From Histoplasma ohiense (lineage: Eukaryota > Ascomycota > Eurotiomycetes > Onygenales > Ajellomycetaceae): a stretch of 64,000 bases of DNA. The stretch is taken from positions 563,001-627,000 of the forward strand of contig JAEVHH010000005.1 in NCBI GenBank assembly GCA_017607445.1, written 5' to 3'. How positions within the stretch are numbered: the stretch's first letter is position 1; each line of letters opens with the position of its first letter. The notes below the pieces were generated by a model. That model was not told where the DNA came from and did not search any database. It saw only the letters and a program-made list of their open reading frames with translations. Both the position numbers and the translations under genes were made by a program. This document shows positions 11,170 through 22,099 of the stretch, piece after piece.

Positions 11170-12130
11170 CTCCAGGGCTGTATGTACGGGTCTGTACGGT
11201 GTAAACAATTATCTCAACATGGTAACGGTTCCTGGACCTTGGAATTGTATCAAATGCCCCTCATTGGTTCGATTCTTGGTAATCGAGAATGGAAAGGGGA
11301 GGTTACGTTTTGAGTTTTACGCAGTACCTCGATCTGGATGGGTCAGGCACTGCCGCACTGGAAGGAGTGTCCAGCCAGCTGATTGGGCGCCAGGCAAGCG
11401 CCTCGATGGCACAAACTCAGCGCACAGCCAGGAACAGGAATGGCGTGAAAAAATCGTGGAAGAGATGAGAAATGAAACAGAAAAATATGAGATGGCTGTC
11501 ACACTCTTGTTGAAAAAGAAAAAAACAATTACCATTACGCAGTATTTTTGTGGGTTTCAAACATCACTGTACGGAGTATGGAGTACAGATCTGTACAGAT
11601 TACGGAATTGTAGATAGGTATTCTGCCTTGTTTGCAGAAACCACCAGACAGCTGGTCAATACAGAGCACTGTGTAACTCACTGAGCGGAAAGAAATACAT
11701 GGCCATGCCCATACCAAATGCTTCACAACTCACATCTTCCCAAACAGCACTCAGTATACTCCCACCGCGCCTGGATTCACCCAAATAATCCTTGGCGACC
11801 ACTGGTTGGCAAGCGGGCCGCTGAGATTGCGCCCCACACGATGGCTGGGATCTCTGCCCTCATTGGTTAGCATTCCTGGCTTCTGTCCCGCGGAAGAGGG
11901 CAATATCAGATTGCGCCGTATGGGGGCGCCCGGTCTAGGTCTGTCCAGGTGTACGCGGCGTACGGGCATCGTACGGACTGTTTGATGTACTATGTGTACG
12001 GAGTACTGCGTATTGTACGATCCAGTTACCAATGGTTACGAGAATTACGTGCCTGGGCGCCTGGTCTCCTGAGTCCTGACGAATCCGGCCTCGTACTACT
12101 CCGTACAATCGTGACCAACCCGGTACCAGG
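11170..12130. promoter_or_regulatory. Cluster of GTAC words upstream of the SUN-family gene
   Basis: This roughly 1-kb stretch holds at least a dozen GTAC tetranucleotides, many in the forms TGTACGG, CGTACGG or TACGGAGTA (for example 11570-11578, 11997-12005, and 12097-12105 in reverse). About four GTAC would be expected by chance. It ends about 700 nt before the SUN-family start codon and could be upstream regulatory DNA for that gene, or simply a local repeat family. No factor can be named. Confidence 0.35.
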
Positions 12131-12139
12131 CACCGTATT

Positions 12140-12850
12140 GTGGCTGCCCCGTCTCTCGCTTACCGCGTACGGCCTCCTTCCCATCTCATCTCGTCGCTGA
12201 CTCCTCCTCTTCACCTCTTCACCATCGCTCGCTCTTCCGTCGCCCGTCGTTCTCTACCCACGCCGTCTCTCGCTTCGTCTTTTTCTTTCCCTCGCACTTG
12301 GAGGACCCTGTCGTCTTCCTCTCACACTCCTTTCGGAAAGTCAAAATACAACAGCTTCTGTGTTCTGCTCTGCTTCTCGCCAGCACTCTCACAGTGTCTC
12401 TGTTCACTCCTTGCCAAACTATCCGACGCGCATATCAATCGACTGCGTAGGCCTTGACGCATCGAAGCCGTCATTAACTCCTGCATGTACAAAGAACTTA
12501 ACCCTGACGTTCTTATTACCTGTTGATATTTGACTTGTTCCAATGTATGTTGCCTCGCCCCTTTTCACCATGCCAGATCACAGACCAAGGCTCACCATTC
12601 ATCCACATCTTTGCCGCTGCGCACATTTGCAAATGAACTCCGTCTTGATGATTCTCTCTTCCTTTGTACTCTTCTACCGGTAGTTGGCGCTAACAACGGA
12701 TATTTTGAATAGACCATCTTGGCCTTTGCCACCTAACTGCATATATCTGTTGTCTCTGACAGAAAACGAGGGGTCTCCGAGAGACCTCGTGCCAATCCTT
12801 ACTTTCAACCTGTGCGACTTGACGTCGTTTGAATCGAGAAGCCTCCAGCT
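12140..12850 (+). promoter_or_regulatory. CT-rich promoter and leader of the SUN-family gene
   Basis: The region before the start at 12851 is strongly pyrimidine-rich on the plus strand (12180-12420), like transcription-start regions of highly expressed filamentous-fungal genes. The following 400 nt lacks a convincing coding frame and probably is a long 5' leader, perhaps with an intron. No TATA box stands out. Confidence 0.4.
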
Positions 12851-14304
12851 ATGAAGCTTGCCATCTCCGTTGTTTTGACCGTCGCTGCCGCCGGCTCCCT
12901 AGCCGCTGCACAATCCCACAGACACAATCACCATCGCCATAAGCATGTGAAGCGCTCACCAGATCCGACTGACGTGGTTGTCGTTCCTGGGCCAACTGTC
13001 TATGCCTACGAGTTCGAGGGTGAGCTCATCAGCAAGAGCCAAGCTTGCGATGGAATCCAGGAAGGAGCCCTTCAGTGGGCCGATCCTGATAACGCAAAAA
13101 ATGCTTGCGATCCACAACCTTCAGTGACCCCACCCAAGGCCGCTGAATTCTACGAGAAGCCTACAACAACTCATCCTGCTCCGTCAGCGAGTTCTGATCC
13201 TCCCAAGGACCAGGGTCTCAATCTTGACTTGCCAGAGGTCAAACTTCCGCTTCCCATCCCTAAAGCGCCATCACCGCCCCTAAGCGGCGCTGGAGTCGAC
13301 CAAGACTTCCCCGACGGACAGATTGCCTGCTCTAACTTCCCCGCCGAATATGGTGCCATCTCTCTCGACTGGCTCGGCCTTGGTGGATGGAGTGGTATTC
13401 AGTACGTCACTGTTCAGGGCTCGTCAGTTACCGATATTCGCACTGGTATCCATGGCGACAAGTGTGAGGATGGAGCCATGTGTTCTTATGCTTGCGGACC
13501 TGGTTACCAAAAGTCCCAGTGGCCTTCCACTCAAGGTTCTACTGGCCAGTCCGTAGGTGGCTTGAAATGTTCCGGCGGCAAGCTCTACCTCACGAACCCA
13601 GGACTTTCCAAGAAGCTCTGTATGAAGGGTGTTGGTGGTGTCCAGGTGAAGAATACCATGAGTCAAGTCGTCGCCGTCTGTCGTACCGATTATCCTGGTG
13701 AGTTTTGATCTTTCTCCTCCTTTTTCTCTCACTGGCGCATGAAGAAGGAAGAAGCTTGTTCTAACAATCCGTCTCAGGCACGGAATCCGAAACCGTTCCA
13801 CTCTCTGTTGGCGGAGGTTCCATCACGGAGCTGACATGCCCTGATTCTGGAAACTACTATACCTGGCAAGGCAAGGGCACTTCCGCTCAGTACTACGTCA
13901 ACCCCAAGGGTGTCACGATTCAAGAGGGCTGCCAGTGGGGAGACGGAAGCCGCCCAATCGGTAACTTCGCCCCCATCAACTTGGGTGTCGGTAGGAGTGA
14001 CGGAACCATATTTTTGTCCATTTTCCAGAACGCGCCAACAACCAACGCGAAGCTTGATTTCAGCATCAGGATCGAGGGTAGCAATTTGAGCGGGGCGTGC
14101 AGCTATAAAAATGGCATGTTCTATGACGCGACAGGATCCAATCCGAATGGATGTACCGTAAGTTATACCCCCTTTTTTTTGCCACATTTGAGTTTTATTC
14201 ACGTGACATAACCTTCATTTTCCAAAGCTAACCATGTAATGTGTTTTTTTTCTCTCCAGGTTGGGGTTACGGGCGGCACAGCAACCTATGTGTTCAGTGA
14301 TTAA
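12851..14304 (+). CDS. SUN-family secreted cell-wall protein
   Basis: SUN proteins (yeast Sim1, Uth1, Nca3, Sun4; Aspergillus Sun1) are secreted wall proteins needed for septation and wall remodelling, with reported beta-1,3-glucan activity. Exons 12851-13697, 13778-14157 and 14260-14304 give 423 aa. Residues 1-20 form a signal peptide, then a His-rich stretch leads to a Kex2-type KR at 34-35. A Pro/Ser-rich linker (about 88-150) precedes the SUN domain. The diagnostic spacing C-x5-C-x3-C is seen at Cys205, 211 and 215 (CEDGAMCSYAC). Further family blocks are YYTWQGKGTSAQYYVNP, CQWGDGSRPIGNFAPINLGVG and the end GVTGGTATYVFSD. Introns are 80 nt (13698-13777) and 102 nt (14158-14259), both GT-AG. 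Confidence 0.95.
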
Positions 14305-16199
14305 GTTTATTTTTCTTGCTTTCATTCCCATCTTTATGGTCCAGGAAAGCCGAAAAAGCTCATCTGTGATGAGGGGAGGGAGATTGAATAAAACCAACAA
14401 TCTATCGGAATTATATCCGAGGCCACTTCTATCAATTTATATTTTTCCCCATTCTTCTATTTCTCCTTTTTAAAACTTTTCTCGAAGTGCCCCGCTCTCT
14501 TCTCCCCTCGATTCCTGCCCCCTTTCTCCCGTTCTTCTTGAGATGCTATGAAGGGCGGTGTGGTGTCATGCTGAAAAACGTTGTCAGACACCCCTCCTGC
14601 TCCTCAGGAAGATAACCTATTTACCATACTTACTCATTTTATTATACTGTGTTGCTTACCTCACTTTTAACTTGGCCTCTTTCTTCTACTTTATTTATTA
14701 TACCAATACCCGTGTTTTTGCTATGATGAAACTTCTAGTTATTCTATATATCTTATCCTAACGAACTTTGCCTTAAAAAAGCTTCCGGGATTCTGACCCG
14801 CGTCCCTCGCTGCGCTTGCTCTACTTACCCATATATATTCAGTATACTACGGCGTGCAGCTACCTAGATCTAGATCTTTACATTTATTCTTCATGCAGAA
14901 AGGCTACAACGGATGGAGAATATGCTCAAATAGCGACTGTCGAGGAATACTCAAAAAAAAAAAAAAATCAATCAAATGGTTCTGAAAGGAATTGAGTACA
15001 TGCGTAATGACAGCGTTCAAACACGTAAAAAAGAAGAAGAAGAGGGGGAAAGCAATATTATCGATGCCCTTTTGAAGCATAAGATCGCACAGTTCCATCC
15101 GTATTGTATGGTATGTGATTTGATTTTCTCCCCGTGGGAGTAACGAGAAACGAGTGAAAATCAACGCGGCAGCATCAAGGATGCGATGTCATGACGTTTC
15201 AGCGCGTATCTTGATCAAACCTCTCCATATAACCTTCTGCAAGACGGAGGGTGGGTAAGTAAGTAAGTGCAGGGCAGGGGGGGGTGCGTGCTGATGAACA
15301 TGGATAGAAAGAAGGGGATGACTTTGGGCAAGCCGCAAGACGTTTGGTTGGGAAGGATGGAGGGATGGAAGGATGGAAGGATGACGGTGAAGATGAAAGT
15401 GTGGGGAAACATAGTTGGTTGTTCGTTGATGAGCCTTTTGTGGGATGAAGCTTGGAAGTGAGTGCCCGAGGATGGTGGTGGGTTGTGTTGGTTCCGAGAG
15501 ATATATATTTATATATATTCATTTATTTCATTTACGAACTTACTCGTATGCACTCCCGTAGAACGGTGTGAAAACACCAACATCAACACCAACTCCCGAC
15601 CTCCCTCTCTCTCTCTCCCCCTTCCCCTTTCTTTAGATGAACATAAAAAAACAACAACCTACTTAAACCTCCCGTTAATAGCCTGTTGGCATCCCTATCG
15701 CTCGCTAGAATGCCATGCTGATTGCTTCCGTTTCCCTTGATGGTGTTGGTAAATCCAGCAGCTTTTTTTTTTTTTTTTTTTTTTTTTTTGGTAATTGGCC
15801 GGGTTGGGAAATAATGGATTTTATATATCTATTGGGAAATATGGGAGTCTGCAGTGTGTTGGAGATAGGAGGAATATGTATGGAAAATGGGAAAATGGGG
15901 CCCCAACATAATTTTTCATTCTACCCTTTTCGATTATATCTATTAGAACCCGAGATATCAAAAATAGAGGGGTATAGAGTCGTAAGAATATCTCCAAATT
16001 CAAGGTAGCGGGGGACATGGATAACGATAAAGATAAAATGGATCGGGGATATATAGCCAAAAAAAATACACTCTCAAGAGGAAAGCACATATATACCAAA
16101 AAAAAAAAAAAAATAAATAAATAAAGATAAAATAAATCAAATAAAAATAAAATAAATCAAATAAAAAATGGACCATCACCCGCCAACACTCATCCACCT
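14305..16199. other. Intergenic, low-complexity
   Basis: Convergent spacer between the SUN gene and the minus-strand GT8 gene. It contains pyrimidine-rich 3'-UTR-like DNA, a T run at 15763-15789, purine-rich tracts with GGATGGAA repeats near 15350-15390, and an A/AAAT-rich stretch near 16098-16170 just past the GT8 stop. No gene is supported. Confidence 0.5.
15763..15789. repeat. Poly-T run
   Basis: An uninterrupted run of about 27 T in the spacer between convergent genes. Confidence 0.9.
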
Positions 16200-17379
16200 T
16201 TATCTTATCCCTCTCTTTTTCTCCTCCTCCAACCTCTCATTATTAACCTTCCACCACCAACGATGCGTCTCATCTCCCTGCCCCTCCTCCCCGCCCTTCT
16301 CATCCCACGGCTTCGGACTCAGAATATAATGCACATTCTTAACCTCCTCATCCCGCCAAATCTCGCTATGCACGCCTTCCCACCGCAGCGTCTTCAAGGC
16401 ATTATAAACATACGGCAACGGCACCCAGCGGCCCGGGAACAGGTCCGAGAGCAGCGACTGGTCGGCGAAGGCGTAGTTGGACGTCGCGGACGGCGTCTGC
16501 AGGACAGCAAGGATCTTCTCGTAGATGGCGGTGGAGGGGTTGACGACCTGGAGGCCGCCGTTGAGCACGCCCAGGCCGGCGGTTGCGGGGGCTCCTTGCG
16601 TTTGCGCACTGGCGGGGTCTGCGTGCTGGGTTGTCAGGGCGCAGTTGGATGGGGTCCTGTTGAGGGTTTTGTCAGGACCGCTGCGGTGGGTGTCATGCAT
16701 GCATGTGCGTGCATGTGTGTGTTATGTGTGTGTGGAGGGGGGCGGGGGGAGGGGGGGGGGGAAGGACAAGAAGAGAGGGGGGCGGCAGCGAACCAGTCTT
16801 TAGGATAATGCGGTTTCTTCAGCGGGTTGCACACGCACGCATGGCTCGCGGCGAAAACGCGGGAGCCCTCCCCTTTCAGCGCGGAGCTGTCCAGCTCCAT
16901 CTCCATTAGCTCGTCCATGTTGCGAAACACCAGCATGTCACTGTCTAGCTGGACGACTCGGTCGTATTCCACGAGCGAGAAGGGGGCCAGCTTGCTCCAG
17001 CAGTCGTAGAAACGGGTGTCATTGCTGTAGTCCTTGTGGGCTGCGGGGAGGAGATAGGGGATATGTTTGGCCGGGATGTTTCTGGCCTGAAGTGCGGCAT
17101 GTCCCTCTGGTGGGAAGGAGTCCGTGTAAAGCGCCACAAGGGGGTATCTGGAGCGGACCTTTTTCAGGGAGTAGTCCAGGGTGAGGAGGCCCGGGAGGTA
17201 GTCACAGTTGGTGATTAGAGTAGTCCATACTGCAGCAAATCTGTCAATAGAGGGTGCACATATGGGGAAGGTGGGCCCGGGGGAGGGGGGAGTGTTGTAT
17301 TTTTGTGGATAGACAGATCCGCACCCTTTTTATGCGCAGCTCCCTCCGCCACGGGGCTGGTGGCGGTGGCTTCTGCCAT
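16200..17379 (-). CDS. Glycosyltransferase family 8 protein (glycogenin/galactinol-synthase-like)
   Basis: GT8 enzymes transfer glucose or galactose from a nucleotide sugar with retention of configuration. Exons 17379-17325, 17229-16794 and 16656-16200 give 315 aa. VWTTLITNCDYLPGLLTLDYSLKKV, YPLVALYTD and YDCWSKLAPFSLVEYDRVVQLDSDMLVF carry the metal-binding DxD motif (Asp114-Ser-Asp116). Later, LGVLNGGLQVVNPS, SNYAFADQSLLSDLFPGRW and NALKTL match the GT8 acceptor region. Intron 1 (95 nt, 17324-17230) is placed so that AHKK joins VWTTL in phase; an alternative acceptor at ACAG|ATTTGC breaks the frame. Intron 2 (about 136 nt) starts with the less usual GTTCGC. An upstream Met at 17415 is possible. 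There is no signal peptide. The acceptor sugar cannot be read from sequence. Confidence 0.85.
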
Positions 17380-18675
17380 TAACATAGATCGTAGTTTGAA
17401 TAATGAAGTCTCCAAATGGAGTACCAGTACTCCCTCGGTGCGGCCGTATGGATATAAAAAGAATGAGTACTAGTATTCATAAAGAGCCGTGAGAAGTTGA
17501 CCATGAGAAAGATGAACAGATCAAGACCATATCTTATTAAGCATTAACTAGCTAGTTACAATATTTTACTTTTCCATCCCCACTACGGAGGTGTGGAACA
17601 GGGTGAAGAAGTCCTTGCATATACGCACCAGAAATTTACAAGCCCGCTAACAAGCCCCCAAACAGGTGGGGCAGCTTACAGCGTAGGGCACCAAAGCCAC
17701 AGGGCTACTCATGCTGTGAGGAGTGGATTCATTTGAGCTCCAGCATTGAGATTTCTGTTTGTATTGCTTGCTTGCGTACTGCGTGTTGCAATGCTTGATG
17801 TGCCGCTTCACACCTCCGTGTTTCCGCCAATTTGGTGGCTATATTTGAATTTTGAATTTTTGAATTTTTATTGTTTGGTTCATGGAAGGTTCTTATCAGA
17901 TCCCGATCGTATCATGTGACAGAGGGGAAAAGCCCTGGAAGGAGTTGTGATTTCCTGTTCGGGAATAGTCGATATTGGAAACTCCAACGTCAAATTTCAC
18001 GTGATTGAGAGCAGACGCGTTGATGACTCAGCCAGGGTGGACCAGGTTTGTTTAGTTTGAGAACTAAATAATTTATCAAACGACACGATTGGGACGCAAG
18101 AGGGTTTGAGATACTGCGTGGATCCAAGGATCGAGAAGAGAGACTGGCTGATATACTTATATACCTTATACTTTGGGCTGCTCCCGCTCCTTGCCGCCAT
18201 AGCAGTCCGTTTGCTGCCCGTTCTTGTTCCGTGTCCGTCGTAGCCGCGCATCGCGAGCCCTGGCCGGTGGAGCTGTTGGCACGCGTAGAGTCGGCCAAGC
18301 GTGTGTTCCTCGCCCTGGCGTCGGCTCAACTCATCTCTCATCGTCCCTTTCCCACACCACCGCCTCGTCTATTCCTTCAATTCTTTCCTCTCTCCCCCAT
18401 CTCCACGAGAGATTCCTGTGTTTCCCGTTTTTCTATTTTTCTTTGATTTTGTATTCTCCTATCCTTGTTTTCTTTTTGTTTTTGTATTTCCTTCTTTGGC
18501 TTGAGCTTTTTCCATTTGCTGCTACATAAGAGTGCTTCAAACGTGGGCCTCTTTTTATATATCCCATTCCACGGGCCATTGGTGGAATTTGACGCGATTC
18601 ATTCAGTGTCTAAAGATCTAGAAGAGATAAATTGCTCGATCAATACGTGTTCTGGTTCTTAATCGCTTAGAGGGG
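17380..18675. promoter_or_regulatory. Shared divergent promoter region (GT8 and FHA genes)
   Basis: About 1.3 kb between two divergent start codons. The half near the FHA gene (18340-18520) is strongly CT-rich, as in many fungal leaders. Several short frames on both strands here have no recognisable domain. Confidence 0.45.
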
Positions 18676-20316
18676 ATGGAGTTGGAATCCTCTCCGCCTA
18701 GAGCAGACACCCTGCCGCCTCCCATCGCTGGCGTGAAGAGGCCTGCCTCTCTTCTCCCAGCCTTCGAGCCCTCGTCTTCCCCGTCTCTGCCTCGACCCTA
18801 TAAACGCTTGGCACGCGAATCCGGTGATGATGTTTCGACATATCCAACCCCAGTCCCAACCTCGTCAACGGCAATATTGACTTCCTCTCCTCCTCGCAGA
18901 CAGGCAGTCCGCCCAGGACTTAAACGAACTCTCTCTGTGGCATCTGAAAGAGCTCCGTTGTCTACTGTGCCTTCGATAATGCTACCACTGTCAGGGGAGC
19001 CTATTCTAATGGGTAGATCAAGCGGTTCTTGCCATTTTCAGCTGTCAGCCAGCCGATTGATATCGCGGATTCATGTCCAGGCCACGTATAAACCTTCGAC
19101 AAACCCGTTTGATAGAGATAGGATCGAGATTCTTTGCACTGGCTGGAATGGGATTAAACTACATTGCCAAGGGAAAACTTATGAATTGAACAAGGGCAAA
19201 ACTTTCACGTCCGATATCAAAGACGCGGATGTGATGATCGACGTCCAAGATGCTCGAGTGTTGGTCCAGTGGCCCAGACACGAGCCAAAAGACTCTGCTT
19301 CGGCGAGTACCTCCGACCAAACCTGGGAAGAGAGTTCCCCCGTGAGAAAGCCTGGTACTACTTCACACCAACTTCAAGCCAGCCCTCTACGAAGCCGTGG
19401 ACGACTTGCTTCCCCAATATCTCCGTCTCCTGCGGTTCAGGCCCTTCAACCTCCTGAACCGCCTCTGTTGACTCCCAGCCGCTCAGTGCATAGTGCCGTG
19501 GTCGTGTATGAGGATGAGCCTTCTCCCACTCGTCAAAAGGACTCGAAGTCGACCTCTCAGCTTACGGAAGTAGTTTCGAGTCCTTTCCACAATGAGAATC
19601 TCCGAAACTCCATGTCTAGCTCTTGTGACGATAAGGCTGAAGAGCTGTCAGAACACGACGAGGAAAACGACCCGATCATCCACTCCTTTGGACCCTTTGG
19701 GGATAATATCCTTCCCCGCATGGCTTCATTCAACACAGGAATGTCTCCGGTTCGATCTCCCGTCAACATACGCAAGCCGGCTGTTTCACCACGCCAGCAC
19801 ACTGCCGCAAGTAAACCTGTTAAAACGGAAGATGACCAGCACTCTCTCAAGCAGAACGTGCAGAACCACGTCGTAAACCAGCTGGCGTTTTCTCGATTGT
19901 CATCGACTCCACTCTCGACGATTATCAGCCACCTCCCACCCGAGCTATGGAAGAACACTCCTTCAGGTGATGGCGGGTTTTCTAGCCTAGAGATCAAATC
20001 CATCATCGGCACAATTGCTTGCATCGGCGAAGTGAGCAGGGAGGGTAAAGATGCGGCAGGCAAACCCTTGGAAAGCGAGTATTACTATATTCCTGATCTC
20101 GACGAGGATGAAAAGAGAAAGGAGGCTGTAGTTAACGACTTGATGAAACCTGGCCTGCGGAGTTGCAGAAAACAACACAAGGTTCGAGCCACTTACCCTA
20201 CCCGTTATTTTGATTTTTTCTTTGCTCTTTTCTTCTGCTTTCCTTTTTTATTTTGCTAAAGTTGAGTTGTTAACTTAATAACGCAATAGCGATATTACTG
20301 GCGAAAACCTAAATAG
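18676..20316 (+). CDS. FHA-domain protein, Tos4/Plm2-like
   Basis: FHA domains bind phosphothreonine. Yeast Tos4 and Plm2 have one near the N-terminus and act at chromatin in G1/S and the DNA-replication checkpoint, Tos4 with histone deacetylases. Two exons, 18676-20181 and 20290-20316, give 510 aa. The FHA domain is at about residues 105-200: GRSS at 113-116, then S and SRIH at 130-133, the phosphate-binding and His positions. Flanks are Ser/Pro-rich with several SP/TP sites, likely kinase targets. A second conserved block near the C-terminus runs LPPELW...FSSLEIKSIIGTIACIGEVSREGKDAAGKPLESEYYYIPDLDEDE. The 108-nt intron 20182-20289 joins RKQHK to RYYWRKPK, a basic end typical of fungal homologues; without it the frame runs into an unrelated Phe-rich tail. 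Confidence 0.88.
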
Positions 20317-22099
20317 CGAGAACCGCGCGAACGAGAAAACTCAATGGTTTTTTTTAGAGCGATTTGAATCGAATACTCTGAACTGTCTGGATTTTCATGA
20401 ATCATTGACCTGACTGTACGACTAACCCCCTTCGAAATGCACTTTTGTTAAGGTTATTTCCGCTGCCCTTAAAAAGAAACCAATTTCATTTCTTAATTTC
20501 TTAATGTTCTTTTAAAACGAAGGAGACCCCAAAAAGTACCAAGAGAAGTAATTCTAATCCTTCAAAATTATTCTTCTCACATCAGTTTTTAGCATTAGCA
20601 TAGCGTTGTTAGGGTATTCTATCCACTATTTTATATATATCCCTTCCCCCTTTGTTCTTCTTGCTTTCGCCTTTTTCTCTGTTATTTTCGTTGAGAACTT
20701 TTTTTTCCGTTTCAATTTCTTTTTTTAAACTACAACCCCCTTTGTCCTGATCTGGTATTCTTGTTTCTCGGTGCCGCGAAAGTATCTGTGCTGAGCTCAT
20801 ATACTTATTGTTACTCCACCATGATTATATCCAAACTATGTCCCTCCCGATAAATATCTATCAAACCTTTTCCCAACCTTACTCCTGGCGGGGCTGCCCT
20901 ATCGGGTTAGGGAATTTGGATAGATGATATATGTATGTATTTGCAGTATGTAGCACTTACGCTTTCAGCGTTTCTTCTTTTTGCTTTTCTTGTGATTTTT
21001 TTCTTTTCCCCCACACTTCACTTAGCCTCTCCCTCCCATCCCGATGAAGTTACAAGTACTTAGGTAGCTCGAGGCCTCAAGGCGAAGTGCGCGGGTCGAT
21101 GTTCTGAAGAGTAGAGCGCTTCGAATGCACCTGATTATCTAAGGACAAACAGGACAAAACACAATAAATAACTTCCCATACTGAAAGTAGTACGGTGGCA
21201 CAAGTATCCAAGTTCGCCCATGAAAGATGCTGTGACTTTCTCCAGATTTGTGAATTCATCCTCGTTGCCTGTTCCTCCGCGTTGGATTGCGCGGCTTATT
21301 ATAATCCGTGGGAATTTCTGCCTCGGCTCGGGCTCGCTCGCTCCCCGCTCGATCGGATACGAAACTCTATCATCATTACATCCGGCCCCGGATTCCACCA
21401 CTGGTGGGTCGAGCAGAGCATGGAGATGTCTGCCATGCTCTGCCATGCCATACATATCAACCCCGTTCCCATCGGGATCGTTGCCTGGCGTATGTTCTTA
21501 CGGGCATGGAGCATGGACTTGTGAACCGCGCGCACAGGGCGTTTGCGAGTTTGTTGATCGTGATGATTGAATCACTGACGCTCAAGCCCAGGAGGCCAGC
21601 CAAATGGCGTCCTGCCAGATATGCTTACAGTCGTCAGATATGATGAGATCAATATGAGCTCCCCGCAGCCAATTCAACCTTGGCTCGGGCCAGAAATAGC
21701 ATAATGAGCCAGCAGCTCACCAGCATCCGAGGATGCTGGTAATTTCCCCCCCTCCTCTCCCGCTGGAATAGATGGTTCCTCACTGTACACGATTAGATTA
21801 ATCTTGGAGAGGACTTCTACGAAGAGTTTGAGGCGATGGGCTCGTTTCAATTACACCCGTGAAATAACGGGGCTTCGTTCTTGGCTTTGTTTCCTTATAA
21901 CTTGATAACTTGCTGTCTCACCTTCGACATATTCTCAACTCAAGTTCTTGATTTTCGCTGTTGGAAACCTCTTTTCTCCTCCGTGTTGAAATATTTTCAA
22001 AAAATATACCCGCTTGCGCCAGGGATATTTGAAGCCCCTTCCCCTTTGTCCCTTTCACTCTGCCATCCTTCCTTCCGTGTGTATTGGCGTAAAATAACT
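20317..22099. other. Intergenic, 3' flank of FHA gene and promoter of BVMO gene
   Basis: Nearly 1.8 kb without supported genes. Overlapping frames on both strands at 21135-21640 are mutually exclusive and lack domains. The last 200 nt before 22100 are pyrimidine-rich and should be the leader of the monooxygenase gene. Confidence 0.45.

Noticed and set aside
15821..16197. Minus-strand frames of 65-92 codons beyond the GT8 stop
   Set aside because: Phe/Tyr/Leu-rich translation of A-rich simple sequence.
16263..16808. 181-codon plus frame
   Set aside because: Antisense shadow of the GT8 exons.
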